NCBI RefSeq assembly: GCF_005406215.1
Contig: NZ_NXMA01000013.1
Span: 1 to 48,212 of the forward strand
Origin: Campylobacter aviculae
GTDB lineage: Bacteria; Campylobacterota; Campylobacteria; Campylobacterales; Campylobacteraceae
Direction: 5' to 3'
DNA: 48,212 bases
The position numbers and the translations under genes were made by a program. Shown piece by piece: positions 7,370-18,527 of the stretch (position 1 is the first letter of the stretch; each line of letters begins with the position of its first letter). The notes under the pieces are model-generated. The model was given only the letters and a program-made list of their open reading frames with translations. It was not told where the DNA came from and did not search any database.

Positions 7370-8443
7370 CTATTTTCTAATACTAGATATTATATCCAAT
7401 GTAAGCAATATAGATATATCTTCAGCAGTCTTCATAAACCTTTTATAAAAAAAACTATTCTTATCTATTTTCATATTATTCTTAGCTACAACATTCTTGT
7501 AATTATTTATATATTTATCTAAAATGATTTTGTAAATAGTCGCAAACTCGTTGCTATTTATTATGTTAGGATTTTTTGCATCTAATAAATCAAGTTCTAT
7601 CTTATTTTTTACAATATAACCCATTATATCTTTTTTCATTTTATACAAATAATTAACCAAAGTGATAAATTTAATAAAACCAAATAGTGTTATACACTCG
7701 TCATTAAGCGTATATATATTTAATTTATCATTTTTAATATCCTTTTTTATATCATAATGTCCTATTATCTTAATATAATTTGGTTTAAATAGATTGTATT
7801 TAAAAATAACTATACTAAAGTATCCCGCTATATTAAATGTTATCCTATCATCGTGCAATGAAGATACTTCAATATCATCTGCTAATTCATTACAATAAAT
7901 ACTCAATAAACACATAACGGTTTCTATGTTATTTTTAACGTGATTATCTAGTTTTAGATTTTCATATTTCTTTAATACCGATTTTAGTTTAGGAGAGAGA
8001 ATTTTGTTTATCACACTTCTATTGATATCTACATAATCTAAACCATTATAGTCAGGATTAAAGTATGGTATTCTAGTATTAATAAGATTATTATAAGATT
8101 CATTTACAAACATATTATCCGACGTTATACTATCATACCAAATATACTCAGTGAATTTAATAGCTGGATGATTTAATTTAAATACTTTAAAAAAATTTAA
8201 AGTGTAGCAGAACCCATGTATCGAAGATACTCCTTGATAATTATCTAATTCTATATCAGGTAGTTTTGGATTTACAAGATTGATAAATGTTGTGCTAGAT
8301 ACTATATCGTACTCAGAAAGAGTTCTTTCTCTATCATTATTAAATAAAATTTTTATTAAATATAATATAAAACTATTATATTCATGTGATGCTTCTTTTT
8401 TTATATTAAATATATCTTTTAAACCAACCGGTAATTTTTTCAT
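7370..8443 (-). CDS. orphan protein of unknown function
   Basis: A 357-residue protein rich in Asn, Ile, Lys and Tyr. No transmembrane helices, signal peptide or family motif was recognised, although the C-terminal third has hydrophobic helices. AAAGGAG lies seven bases before the ATG, so it is probably expressed. It is the accessory gene nearest the tRNA cluster. Its codons are even more AT-biased than its neighbours (many AAT, ATA, TTA), which suggests acquisition. About 270 AT-rich bases on its left and 255 on its right carry nothing else I can recognise. Confidence 0.65.
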   Translation of the reverse strand: MKKLPVGLKDIFNIKKEASHEYNSFILYLIKILFNNDRERTLSEYDIVSSTTFINLVNPKLPDIELDNYQGVSSIHGFCYTLNFFKVFKLNHPAIKFTEYIWYDSITSDNMFVNESYNNLINTRIPYFNPDYNGLDYVDINRSVINKILSPKLKSVLKKYENLKLDNHVKNNIETVMCLLSIYCNELADDIEVSSLHDDRITFNIAGYFSIVIFKYNLFKPNYIKIIGHYDIKKDIKNDKLNIYTLNDECITLFGFIKFITLVNYLYKMKKDIMGYIVKNKIELDLLDAKNPNIINSNEFATIYKIILDKYINNYKNVVAKNNMKIDKNSFFYKRFMKTAEDISILLTLDIISSIRK

Positions 8444-8698
8444 TATTTCTCCTTTAATATTTACATATTAATATAAATAAAAAATAAGTATTTCATTCAC
8501 TTAATTTTTTATAAATTAGCATTCTTATTTAATACGTATTTTAACATATATTTATTGTTTTTTACTTTTAATAAAATTTAAATATTATCATATAGCAAAT
8601 TCTATACATTTTATTAAATTCTTTAATTAAACTAATTATAACCATTAACTTATTTAATTTATTGCGTATAATTTTGAAAGCGAGAAAAAATACCTAAG

Positions 8699-8783
8699 TG
8701 GTGCGGATGAAAGGACTTGAACCTTCACGCATTGCTGCACCAGATCCTAAGTCTGGCGTGTCTGCCAATTTCACCACATCCGC
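8699..8783 (-). tRNA. tRNA-Leu(TAG)
   Basis: The minus strand folds as a class II tRNA with acceptor GCGGATG/CATCCGC, anticodon loop CTTAGGA (anticodon TAG), a variable arm, the T-loop GTTCAAGTC and an encoded CCA. It is the last gene of the cluster, directly beside the accessory region, so it is the likeliest integration site for it. No duplicate of its 3' end was seen in the window. Confidence 0.97.
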
Positions 8784-8787
8784 GAAG

Positions 8788-8864
8788 TGGTACGCTCAAG
8801 AGGATTCGAACCTCTGACCTACGGCTTAGAAGGCCGTTGCTCTATCCAGCTGAGCTATGAACGC
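8788..8864 (-). tRNA. tRNA-Arg(TCT)
   Basis: Cloverleaf on the minus strand: acceptor GCGTTCA/TGAGCGT (with G-T pairs), anticodon loop CTTCTAA (TCT, reading AGA), T-loop GTTCGAATC and encoded CCA. It lies four bases from tRNA-Leu in the same transcript. Confidence 0.97.
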
Positions 8865-8883
8865 ACAAAAAAAGAGAAAGGGT

Positions 8884-8960
8884 TGGTACGCCCGATAGGA
8901 ATTGAACCCATAACCTACAGATCCGAAGTCTGTCGCTCTATCCAGTTGAGCTACGGGCGC
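8884..8960 (-). tRNA. tRNA-Arg(TCG)
   Basis: Cloverleaf on the minus strand: acceptor GCGCCCG/CGGGCGT, anticodon loop CTTCGGA (TCG, reading CGA), T-loop GTTCAATTC and encoded CCA. Second arginine tRNA of the five-gene cluster. Confidence 0.96.
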
Positions 8961-8965
8961 TCTGA

Positions 8966-9043
8966 TGGGGTGAGTGATGGGAATCGAACCCACGACCCTC
9001 AGGACCACAATCTGATGCTCTAACCGACTGAGCTACACTCACC
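8966..9043 (-). tRNA. tRNA-His(GTG)
   Basis: Cloverleaf on the minus strand: acceptor GTGAGTG/CACTCAC with the extra 5' G (G-1) facing C73, as expected for tRNA-His. The anticodon loop contains GTG, and CCA is encoded. Confidence 0.97.
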
Positions 9044-9058
9044 ATTTTATAATTAAAA

Positions 9059-9136
9059 TGGTCGGGGTGAAAGGATTCGAACCTTCGGCCCCTTGGTCCC
9101 AAACCAAGTGCGCTAACCAGACTGCGCTACACCCCG
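9059..9136 (-). tRNA. tRNA-Pro(TGG)
   Basis: Cloverleaf on the minus strand: acceptor CGGGGTG/CACCCCG, anticodon loop TTTGGGA (TGG), T-loop GTTCGAATC and encoded CCA. First gene of the cluster in the direction of transcription, about 50 bases after the ligase stop. Confidence 0.97.
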
Positions 9137-9186
9137 AATTTAAAAACTGATATTTTATCAAAAAAGAAATGATAAGTCAAGAAAAC

Positions 9187-10029
9187 CTACTTTCTAACAC
9201 GCAAAAAAACAGGAAAACGAGGGAGTGAATTTTTGGTTAATCCACTAAATTTATAAGTGATAATAGTGCCTATTTTTGGAGGATTTCTTCTATCTTCATC
9301 TTTTAAACCACTGCCTATTTTTATGATTTTATTATCAGGCATTTTACAAAGTAAAGAGCCTACTTGATTTTCAAATTTGCCCTTACCTTTTGTATAACCA
9401 ACCACTTCACATTCTGCATCGTCATAAGGTTTTAGCTTTAAAGCCTCTTTACTTCTACCTTTTTCATAAGGACTTAAATTTTTACGTATTACCACTCCTT
9501 CACCTTTATTTTTTATGATATTTTCATAAAAATCATTTAAATGCTTTTTATCTTTTATAGGAATTTGAGGAATGATTTTTATATACAAACTAGGATGCTT
9601 TTGTAAATATTTTTGCAAAACTTGAAGTCTATTTTCAAGAGTACAAGGATTGAGATTAAATTCTTCACAAGCATTAGGAACATCAAAGACATTATAGGTT
9701 ACTTTTTTCCAAAACTCTACATTAACCTCATCACTTCTTACAAGAGAAGAAATTTCATCAAATTGCGATCTAGCGATCCAAAGTTCTCCATCAAGAGTAA
9801 AAGGTGGGAAATTTTTTATAAAAAACGAAGGAGTGGTTATTGTCTGATTTTGGCGTGTATGAAAATAATTTCCATTCCAAATTCCACGCACTCCATCAAG
9901 CTTTTCACTCATCAAATAACCGCTAAAATTTTTATCTTTAAACTCTTGCATATTAAATTTACTAAGAAGCAAAATTTCGCTAGCAAAAGAAAAAGATATA
10001 AAGCAAGCTATAAAAATAATCTTAATCAA
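9187..10029 (-). CDS. periplasmic ATP-dependent DNA ligase (LigE type)
   Basis: 280 residues. An N-terminal signal peptide (MIKIIFIACFISFSFA) precedes a minimal ATP-dependent ligase. Motif I is EKLDGVRG, with the adenylated lysine at about K43. DGELW (motif III), EGVVIRK (motif IV) and LKLKPYDDAE (motif V) follow, then a small OB domain. It lacks extra DNA-binding domains, as usual for Lig E enzymes, which are thought to act on DNA in the periplasm during uptake. The start is TTG at 10029; it overlaps the cgpA stop as TTGA, so the pair is coupled. It corresponds to C. jejuni Cj1669c by gene order. Confidence 0.9.
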   Translation of the reverse strand: MIKIIFIACFISFSFASEILLLSKFNMQEFKDKNFSGYLMSEKLDGVRGIWNGNYFHTRQNQTITTPSFFIKNFPPFTLDGELWIARSQFDEISSLVRSDEVNVEFWKKVTYNVFDVPNACEEFNLNPCTLENRLQVLQKYLQKHPSLYIKIIPQIPIKDKKHLNDFYENIIKNKGEGVVIRKNLSPYEKGRSKEALKLKPYDDAECEVVGYTKGKGKFENQVGSLLCKMPDNKIIKIGSGLKDEDRRNPPKIGTIITYKFSGLTKNSLPRFPVFLRVRK

Positions 10030-10674
10030 GACAAATTAACCATATAACCTGTAGCATCTTTTTGTATATTGTAATTGTAAGTTCCATCAAGATAAATTAC
10101 AAGCCTATAATATCCTTTATGGGATCCAAAATCTATGCGTTTGAAAATTGAATTTTTAAGGCGTATATTTTTTGTAGGTTTAACAGAATCTGATTTAAAA
10201 TCCATAACAATTTTGCTAGGATTTCCTACAGAAAAATCACTGATAATTTCATCACTTGTATTTAGTTTAATTTTATTTTTATAAACGGCATAGGAAATAA
10301 AATCGTAAATTTTAGAAATTTGCAAAGGAATTTCTATATTTGCCGTAGTATTGGATTCTTGTTTAGAACTATTTTCTGGTATAGTAACTGAAACGTCTAA
10401 AACTTTTGAAGGATCAGGGCTTTTAGAGCGTACAATAGTATAAGTATCATGCCAATCTATACTTTTATTAACATCCACGTTAAGACTATCTTCACTTCCG
10501 TCTAATTTTATATAATTAAAAGTAATACTTTTCAAAATTCTTGCATTGGAATTAAATTTTACATCTTCTTTTTGAAAATCCGGTGGAACAATCATACTTA
10601 CGTTTTGCTCCATTTTAAAAGGATTTTCTTCAGCATTTAAAAAAGAGGTGCAAATTAAAAATATTGCTAAAATT

Positions 10675-10685
<11 letters not shown>
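10026..10685 (-). CDS. cgpA: CgpA-like periplasmic glycoprotein with AMIN-like domain
   Basis: 219 residues with a signal peptide (MKTRILAIFLICTSFLNA). The C-terminal half (about 120-219) resembles an AMIN domain, a periplasmic module that binds envelope structures. Three sites fit the Campylobacter Pgl sequon D/E-x-N-x-S/T: EQNVS, DVNKS and ESNTT. The Pgl system attaches a heptasaccharide at such sites in the periplasm. Position after eno and before the ligase matches Cj1670c, a known Campylobacter glycoprotein. It overlaps both neighbours. The exact job is unknown; cell-envelope or division-site binding is an inference from the domain and from the FtsB-like gene upstream. Confidence 0.85.
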
Positions 10686-13222
<2,537 letters not shown>

Positions 13223-13355
13223 TATATTCCTTACAAATTTTCAATCTTAAGAATTCTAACAAAATAAAATTAAATAATGTTTTATTTTTTTATAAATTTT
13301 TAAATGAAATTTTATACAATAATCTAAGAAAAAATTTATCAAGGTTGATTACGCG

Positions 13356-14219
13356 ATGAAAAAAATGATAACGATTGCACATTCCCCAGATGCAGATGAT
13401 ATATTTATGTATATGGCTATTTATTTTGGATGGGTGGGTAATGATTTTATTTACAAAAATACAGCCTTAGATATACAAACTTTAAATGAATTTGCTTTAA
13501 AAAATGAATTTGATGCTACAGCTATTTCCTTTGGGCTTTATCCCTTAATCGCTAAAGAATACGCTCTTTTAAGAACTGCAGTAAGTTTTGGTCAAGGCTA
13601 TGGTCCTAAACTGATCAAAAAAAAAGACACTCAACTAAAAAGGAATTTCAAAGTTGCTCTTAGCGGAGCCAATACAACCAATGCTTTAATTTTTCGCATG
13701 AAATATCCTGAAGCTAAAATTATCTATAAAAATTTTTTAGAGATTGAAAGTGCAGTTCTAAGTGGAGAAGTGGATGCTGGAGTTTTAATACACGAAAGTA
13801 TTTTAGATTTTAATCAAAATCTTTGCGTAGAAGCTGAAATTTGGGATATATGGATAGATCTTGTTAAAGAAAATTTACCCTTACCTTTAGGTGGGATGGC
13901 TTTACGCAGATCTTTACCTTTAAGTGATGCGATTAAGATTGAAAAAGATTTAACTAACGCTGTTAAAATAGCTGATTCTAATCGTAAAATCATAGCTCCT
14001 ATGTTATTAGAGAGAAATTTAATCCGAGTCGATGAAAAAAAACTCGATACCTATCTCAATCTTTATGCAAATAAAAATTCCATCAGTATGGATGAAAAAC
14101 AATTTTGTGCTGTTAATGCACTTTTTAAATTAGGATATGATTATAAATTTTATGATAAAATCATAGATGTAAATGATTATCTCATACCTAGTGAATATGA
14201 ACAAGCACGAAATTCTTAA
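13356..14219 (+). CDS. mqnD: 1,4-dihydroxy-6-naphthoate synthase (futalosine pathway)
   Basis: 287 residues. The N-terminal AHSPDADDIFMY and the later FGQGYGPKLI mark the MqnD family, a periplasmic-binding-protein fold. The enzyme cleaves cyclic dehypoxanthine futalosine to 1,4-dihydroxy-6-naphthoate, a late step of the alternative menaquinone pathway used by epsilonproteobacteria. A second ATG three codons on (13365) is an equally plausible start. A possible -10, TACAAT, lies at 13315-13320. It is followed ten bases later by fliQ. Confidence 0.9.
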   Translation: MKKMITIAHSPDADDIFMYMAIYFGWVGNDFIYKNTALDIQTLNEFALKNEFDATAISFGLYPLIAKEYALLRTAVSFGQGYGPKLIKKKDTQLKRNFKVALSGANTTNALIFRMKYPEAKIIYKNFLEIESAVLSGEVDAGVLIHESILDFNQNLCVEAEIWDIWIDLVKENLPLPLGGMALRRSLPLSDAIKIEKDLTNAVKIADSNRKIIAPMLLERNLIRVDEKKLDTYLNLYANKNSISMDEKQFCAVNALFKLGYDYKFYDKIIDVNDYLIPSEYEQARNS

Positions 14220-14228
14220 AGGAATAAG

Positions 14229-14498
14229 ATGAATGAAAGCACTTTAGTCGAACTTGGAGTTCAAACTTTTAAAATCACGCTTTTATTATCCTTGCCTATG
14301 CTTTTGGCAGGTTTGATTGCGGGTTTGATTATCAGTATATTTCAAGCCACAACGCAGATTAATGAAATGACTCTTTCTTTTGTTCCTAAAATCATCTTAG
14401 TGGTTATTGTAATTATTTTTTTAATGCCATGGATGACAACAACTATGATTGATTTTACTCAAAACATTCTCAATCAAATTCCAAATTTTATTAAATGA
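14229..14498 (+). CDS. fliQ: flagellar export protein FliQ
   Basis: 89 residues with two long hydrophobic helices (about 15-40 and 51-75), the standard FliQ size and layout. FliQ is part of the FliPQR export gate of the flagellar type III secretion system in the inner membrane. SFVPKIILV between the helices is typical. AAGGAATAAG precedes the ATG. The stop overlaps the murB start (ATGA). Confidence 0.95.
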   Translation: MNESTLVELGVQTFKITLLLSLPMLLAGLIAGLIISIFQATTQINEMTLSFVPKIILVVIVIIFLMPWMTTTMIDFTQNILNQIPNFIK

Positions 14499-15271
14499 TT
14501 ATTGATTTTAAAAAATACTCATCTATTCGCATTGGTAATGAATTTGAAGTGCAAATCCTAGATAAAATTTGCAATTTTGAAGGCTTTTTAATAGGAGGAG
14601 CCAATAATTTACTCGTGAGTCCAAAACCAAAAAATATAGGAATTTTGGATGAGAAATTTGATTTTATAGAAATTTTAGATCAAAATCAAGAATTTATCCA
14701 TCTTCGCATTGGCTGCAAAACAAATTCAAAAAAGATGTATCGTTTTTCAAAAGAAAATAATCTTTGTGGCTTTGAATATCTTAGCAAAATTCCTGGCACA
14801 CTAGGAGGACTTTTGAAAATGAATGCAGGTCTTAAAGGAGAGTGTATCAGTCAAAATTTACTCAAAATCGCTACTTCAAAAGGTGAAATTTTGCGTGAAA
14901 ATATCAATTTTGATTATAGATTTTGCCCTTTAAAAGTGCCTTTTTTTTGGGCTGAATTTAAGCTACCATTTGATTTTGATTATGTAAAAGATGAAGCTTT
15001 AAAAAATGCTAGAAATAATCAACCTAGTGGAGCAAGTTTTGGATCCATTTTTAAAAATCCCAAAGGAGACTTTGCAGGACGTTTAATTGAAGCTGTTGGA
15101 CTAAAAGGTTTTAGCAAAGGTGATGCTATGATAAGTGACAAGCACGCTAATTTTCTTATCAATAAAAAAAATGCAAGTTATGAAGATGCGATCTTTTTAA
15201 TTGAGCTTGCGAGAAAAAAAGTATTTGAAGAATTTGGAATTATGCTAGAAAATGAGGTGATTATAATCTAA
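14495..15271 (+). CDS. murB: UDP-N-acetylenolpyruvoylglucosamine reductase
   Basis: 258 residues, the shorter MurB form common in epsilonproteobacteria. FAD-dependent reduction of UDP-GlcNAc-enolpyruvate to UDP-MurNAc in peptidoglycan synthesis. Visible marks: SSIRIG at the N-terminus, the FAD-binding LIGGANNLLV, IPGTLGGLLKMNAG, NNQPSGASFGSIFKNP with the catalytic Ser region, and ISDKHANFLIN near the end. Coupled to fliQ by a four-base overlap. Confidence 0.95.
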   Translation: MIIDFKKYSSIRIGNEFEVQILDKICNFEGFLIGGANNLLVSPKPKNIGILDEKFDFIEILDQNQEFIHLRIGCKTNSKKMYRFSKENNLCGFEYLSKIPGTLGGLLKMNAGLKGECISQNLLKIATSKGEILRENINFDYRFCPLKVPFFWAEFKLPFDFDYVKDEALKNARNNQPSGASFGSIFKNPKGDFAGRLIEAVGLKGFSKGDAMISDKHANFLINKKNASYEDAIFLIELARKKVFEEFGIMLENEVIII

Positions 15272-15311
15272 TTTTTACAATTGAAAATTAACACTTATAT
15301 TGAAAACTTGT

Positions 15312-15317
15312 TATAAT
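15312..15317 (+). promoter_or_regulatory. -10 box for the 57-aa ORF
   Basis: TTGTTATAATTTA holds a perfect TATAAT 24 bases before the ATG at 15342. This fits the Campylobacter sigma-70 pattern of a strong -10 with no clear -35. Confidence 0.55.
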
Positions 15318-15341
15318 TTAAAATAAAAATTAGGATAATGA

Positions 15342-15515
15342 ATGCAAATTAATGTAAATTTAGAAGAAATGGACAAATGGCAAATTACTAATGAGCTTAG
15401 AAAGATTTTATCTTATCTTGATCCTATAACTGCACACGAAATAGCAAAAGAATTAAGACAAGAATTTCCAAGCATAGAAGAGCTTCAAGAAAGAATTAAA
15501 AAAATCAATGAATAA
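15342..15515 (+). CDS. small conserved-looking hypothetical protein
   Basis: A 57-residue, charged, all-helical protein (MQINVNLEEMDKWQI at the start, ELQERIKKINE at the end). It has its own TATAAT box and an AGGAT ribosome site seven bases before the ATG. It has no cysteine cluster or membrane helix. It lies between murB and the convergent periplasmic-protein gene. Function unknown; too short to classify. Confidence 0.7.
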   Translation: MQINVNLEEMDKWQITNELRKILSYLDPITAHEIAKELRQEFPSIEELQERIKKINE

Positions 15516-15531
15516 TTAAAATCTAAAATTT

Positions 15532-16287
15532 CTAATGGATGAAATTTACAAGCTCTTTATTGATGGCTTTCGATAACATTTTAGGCATTTGTTCTAAAAC
15601 ATCTTGATAATTTCTCTTAAAATCTTTTACATCAAGAGCTAGGCTAAATTTTGCATTTTTAGCTACAATAACCCTACCCTTATCCAAAGAAATGATTTTA
15701 AAATTTACTTTTGCGACTGCATTTTTTGTTATAGTGATAAAATAATTTGTAGTATTAACATAAAAATCATCCAAATTTACTATAATTAGGTAATCGATAA
15801 ACTTGGCATAAATTTTATTTTTATCCTTTTCTTGTTTTAAAAAAGGGGCTACATTAACAAACCTGGAATCTTTAGGGCTAAATTTCAACAAAACATCTCG
15901 ACTTTGGTAAAGCCCATTAGCCGCTGAATTCGCAAAATTTAAGTTTAAAGCATCAATTAATTTTTTAGAAAATATGCTTGAAAAATCTTTAGCATCAACT
16001 CTTAACCCATCTGAAAAATAACCAAAATTTTTTCTAAAACTTAAAACGATAGCAAAATCTTTATCTTTATCTTTAATTATACTAGGTTTTTTTTCAATTA
16101 AAATTGAACTATCGAATAAGGCTTTTTGATCATCTAAATTTGAATTGGCAACATTTTGTCCAAGATCAATAATTTCAAAATTATCTTCACTTTGCTGAAG
16201 CTTTACAATTTTTTTTTGCGAAAAATCATTTGAAAAAAGATTGGAACTTAAAAAAATACTCATACATATAATAATAAAAAATTTCAT
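15532..16287 (-). CDS. periplasmic protein of unknown function
   Basis: 251 residues with a Sec signal peptide (MKFFIIICMSIFLSSNLFS) and no lipobox. The mature part mixes beta-rich segments (AIVLSFRKNFGYF, VKLQQSEDNFEIIDLG) with a C-terminal helix, and has no motif I can place. By position it matches the Cj1680c-type periplasmic protein. GAGGA precedes the ATG. It lies about 50 bases after cysQ on the same strand. Confidence 0.8.
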   Translation of the reverse strand: MKFFIIICMSIFLSSNLFSNDFSQKKIVKLQQSEDNFEIIDLGQNVANSNLDDQKALFDSSILIEKKPSIIKDKDKDFAIVLSFRKNFGYFSDGLRVDAKDFSSIFSKKLIDALNLNFANSAANGLYQSRDVLLKFSPKDSRFVNVAPFLKQEKDKNKIYAKFIDYLIIVNLDDFYVNTTNYFITITKNAVAKVNFKIISLDKGRVIVAKNAKFSLALDVKDFKRNYQDVLEQMPKMLSKAINKELVNFIH

Positions 16288-16334
16288 TCTTTATCCTCGA
16301 TTAAAATTAAAGCAAAAATTATAACCAAAAATAT

Positions 16335-17099
16335 TTATAAAAAATCTTTTAAAAAGCTTTTTCGAGAAACACATATAAAAAATTGTGATCTATGTTCTAA
16401 AGCATTATATGAAATTAAATTCCCATCTAGCATTCCCATAAAACCGCCGTTTAAATTGACCAAAAAATCTCCAGCTGCTATATCCCAAATCTTTAATCTA
16501 TCAAGACGTTTATAAATACCCGCTCTACCTTCCAAAATAGCACAAAATTTAAGCCCTGAACCTATATTAATAGCTTTTAATTCATGTTTTTGTGCGAATT
16601 CCAAATCCTCTCGATTTAAGTGATTTACACTTAATAAAGCTTTAAATTGATTGTTTTTAAAATATGTTTCATCAATGTATAAAATCTCATCGTTTTTATA
16701 AACTTTAGTATTGCTGTGTCCATAAAAAATATCACCACTTGATGGACTTTTGATAAGAGATAAAATGGGGCGATTTTGATGGATCAAAGAAATCATGATA
16801 CAAAACTCATCAGAGCCTTTTAAAAACCCACTTGTTCCATCAAGCGGATCAATTAACCAAAAAGTTTGCAAATTTTCACTCTCTTTTTGACTTAAAATTT
16901 TTTCTTCAGATAGAACCTTAATATCTGTTTTTCCCAAAACATCATTTAAAATTTGATCTGACGCTAAATCTGCAGAAGTGAGTGCGGAACCATCCTCCTT
17001 TTTCCAATCTTTTAAATGTTTTCGTTCCTTTAAAATTGCTATTGATGCCTTATTTGCAGCATCTATAGCAATTTGCATTAAAATATCTAAATTTTGCAT
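16335..17099 (-). CDS. cysQ: 3'(2'),5'-bisphosphate nucleotidase / inositol-monophosphatase family
   Basis: 254 residues. Metal-dependent phosphatase that probably removes the 3' phosphate from PAP, recycling the by-product of sulfate assimilation. Motif LSEEK and WLIDPLDGTSGF (about residues 81-92) supply the metal ligands Glu and DPLD, and the second signature WDIAAGDFLV lies near 211. The length suits CysQ. Substrate preference cannot be told from the sequence alone. TTAGGAAAT precedes the ATG. Confidence 0.88.
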   Translation of the reverse strand: MQNLDILMQIAIDAANKASIAILKERKHLKDWKKEDGSALTSADLASDQILNDVLGKTDIKVLSEEKILSQKESENLQTFWLIDPLDGTSGFLKGSDEFCIMISLIHQNRPILSLIKSPSSGDIFYGHSNTKVYKNDEILYIDETYFKNNQFKALLSVNHLNREDLEFAQKHELKAINIGSGLKFCAILEGRAGIYKRLDRLKIWDIAAGDFLVNLNGGFMGMLDGNLISYNALEHRSQFFICVSRKSFLKDFL

Positions 17100-17159
17100 A
17101 TTATTTCCTAAAAAATTTGTTTCAATGCACCTTAAAACAAATTTTATTTACAAATAATA

Positions 17160-18425
17160 TCATCTTTTCGTTTCTCCACAATAAAGTTGTCTTGGACGAA
17201 CTATCTTTAAATTTTCTTGTTCTTTTTGCTCAATCCATTGTGCTATCCAGCCTGGAGTACGACCGATCACAAAAAGTGTTGCAAACATTTCATTTGGAAT
17301 TCCTAAGGCTTTTAAAATCAAACCGCTATGAAAATCTACGTTCGGATAAAGACCTCTTGTTATAAAATAATCATCTTGTAAAGCGATTTCTTCAATGCGA
17401 GTTGCAACTTTGATTAAATTTGTATCAATTCCTAACTCATCAATAAGCTGATCTCGTAGTTTCTTAAGCACCTTGGCTCTAGGATCGAAATTTTTATACA
17501 CACGGTGTCCAAATCCCATTAAACGAAATGGATCGTTTTTATCTTTAGCTCTTTTTATAAATTCATCTACCCTATCTACACTACCAATTTGTTCAAGCAT
17601 TCTAATAACACCCTCATTGGCGCCTCCGTGTGCATGTCCCCAAAGTGCTCCTATACCTGCTGCGATACATGCATAAGGATGTGCTTGAGTTGAACCAACT
17701 GCACGTACCGTTGAAGTAGAAGCATTTTGCTCATGATCTGCATGGAGCATAAAAACGGTATCGAGTGCTTTTACCTCTATAGGTTTTAACTCTACATGAT
17801 CATAAGGATAAGTCCTTAGCATATATAAGAAATTTTCAGTAAAACCTCGATCTAAATTAGGATAAGCCATAGGAAATCCATTTTTATAACGATAAGCAGT
17901 CGCTACTATAGTGGGAATTTTAGCTACAATACGTGCTGCCATTTCCATATATTCTTCTTTAATGTTCATATTTAAATGATCGGGATAAAAGGCCGAAAGA
18001 GAAGAAACTGCCCCTTGTAAAACAGCCATAGGATGGGCTTCATCAGGAAAAGAATCAAAAAGGCGATGCATACCCTCATGGATATAAGAACGCTTTTTAA
18101 GTTCGTATCTAAAAGCCTCCAATCTTTCCTCGCTTGGAAGTTCTTTATAAAGCAATAAATGCACCACATCTAAAAAAAGTTTATTTTCTGCCAACCATTC
18201 TATAGGATAACCTCTATGCATCAATACACCGTTTTCTCCATCAATATAAGTGATTTTAGACTTACAAGTTGCAGTTGAAGTTAAACCCTCGTCATAAGCA
18301 AACATTCCAGTTTGCTTATAAAAACTTCCTATATCAACAACACTCGGCCCCATAGTTCCCTCATATATAGGAAAATCGTAACTTTTACCATTTCTATTAT
18401 CGGTTATAGTAACAGAATTTGACAT
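17160..18425 (-). CDS. gltA: citrate synthase
   Basis: 421 residues, the type II citrate synthase size. Condenses acetyl-CoA and oxaloacetate at entry to the TCA cycle. Catalytic regions are LHADHEQNASTSTVR, GALWGHAHGGANEGV and GFGHRVYKNFDPRA, with the catalytic Asp in PNVDFHSGLI. AAAGGGG precedes the ATG. Confidence 0.97.
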   Translation of the reverse strand: MSNSVTITDNRNGKSYDFPIYEGTMGPSVVDIGSFYKQTGMFAYDEGLTSTATCKSKITYIDGENGVLMHRGYPIEWLAENKLFLDVVHLLLYKELPSEERLEAFRYELKKRSYIHEGMHRLFDSFPDEAHPMAVLQGAVSSLSAFYPDHLNMNIKEEYMEMAARIVAKIPTIVATAYRYKNGFPMAYPNLDRGFTENFLYMLRTYPYDHVELKPIEVKALDTVFMLHADHEQNASTSTVRAVGSTQAHPYACIAAGIGALWGHAHGGANEGVIRMLEQIGSVDRVDEFIKRAKDKNDPFRLMGFGHRVYKNFDPRAKVLKKLRDQLIDELGIDTNLIKVATRIEEIALQDDYFITRGLYPNVDFHSGLILKALGIPNEMFATLFVIGRTPGWIAQWIEQKEQENLKIVRPRQLYCGETKR

Positions 18426-18527
18426 TTCAACCCCTTTTTTATTTTATTCTAACAAAAAAGAATGATAATAAACTTTTTTATTCTTAAATTTTCTAATTTT
18501 ATTTAATTTTTTGAGTAAAAAAGTAAC

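Noticed and set aside
8826-9008. 60-aa minus-strand frame with repeated AQLDRA
   Set aside because: AQLDRA is the translation of the tRNA D-arm region; the real products here are tRNAs.
8787-9023. 78-aa open frame starting VRSRGFEPLTYGLEG
   Set aside because: It runs across the antisense of three tRNA genes. The RGFEPLTY peptide is the well-known spurious product of tRNA T-arms.
9613-10047. 144-aa plus-strand frame over the ligase gene
   Set aside because: Antisense to a complete ligase with intact motifs; no plausible start signal.
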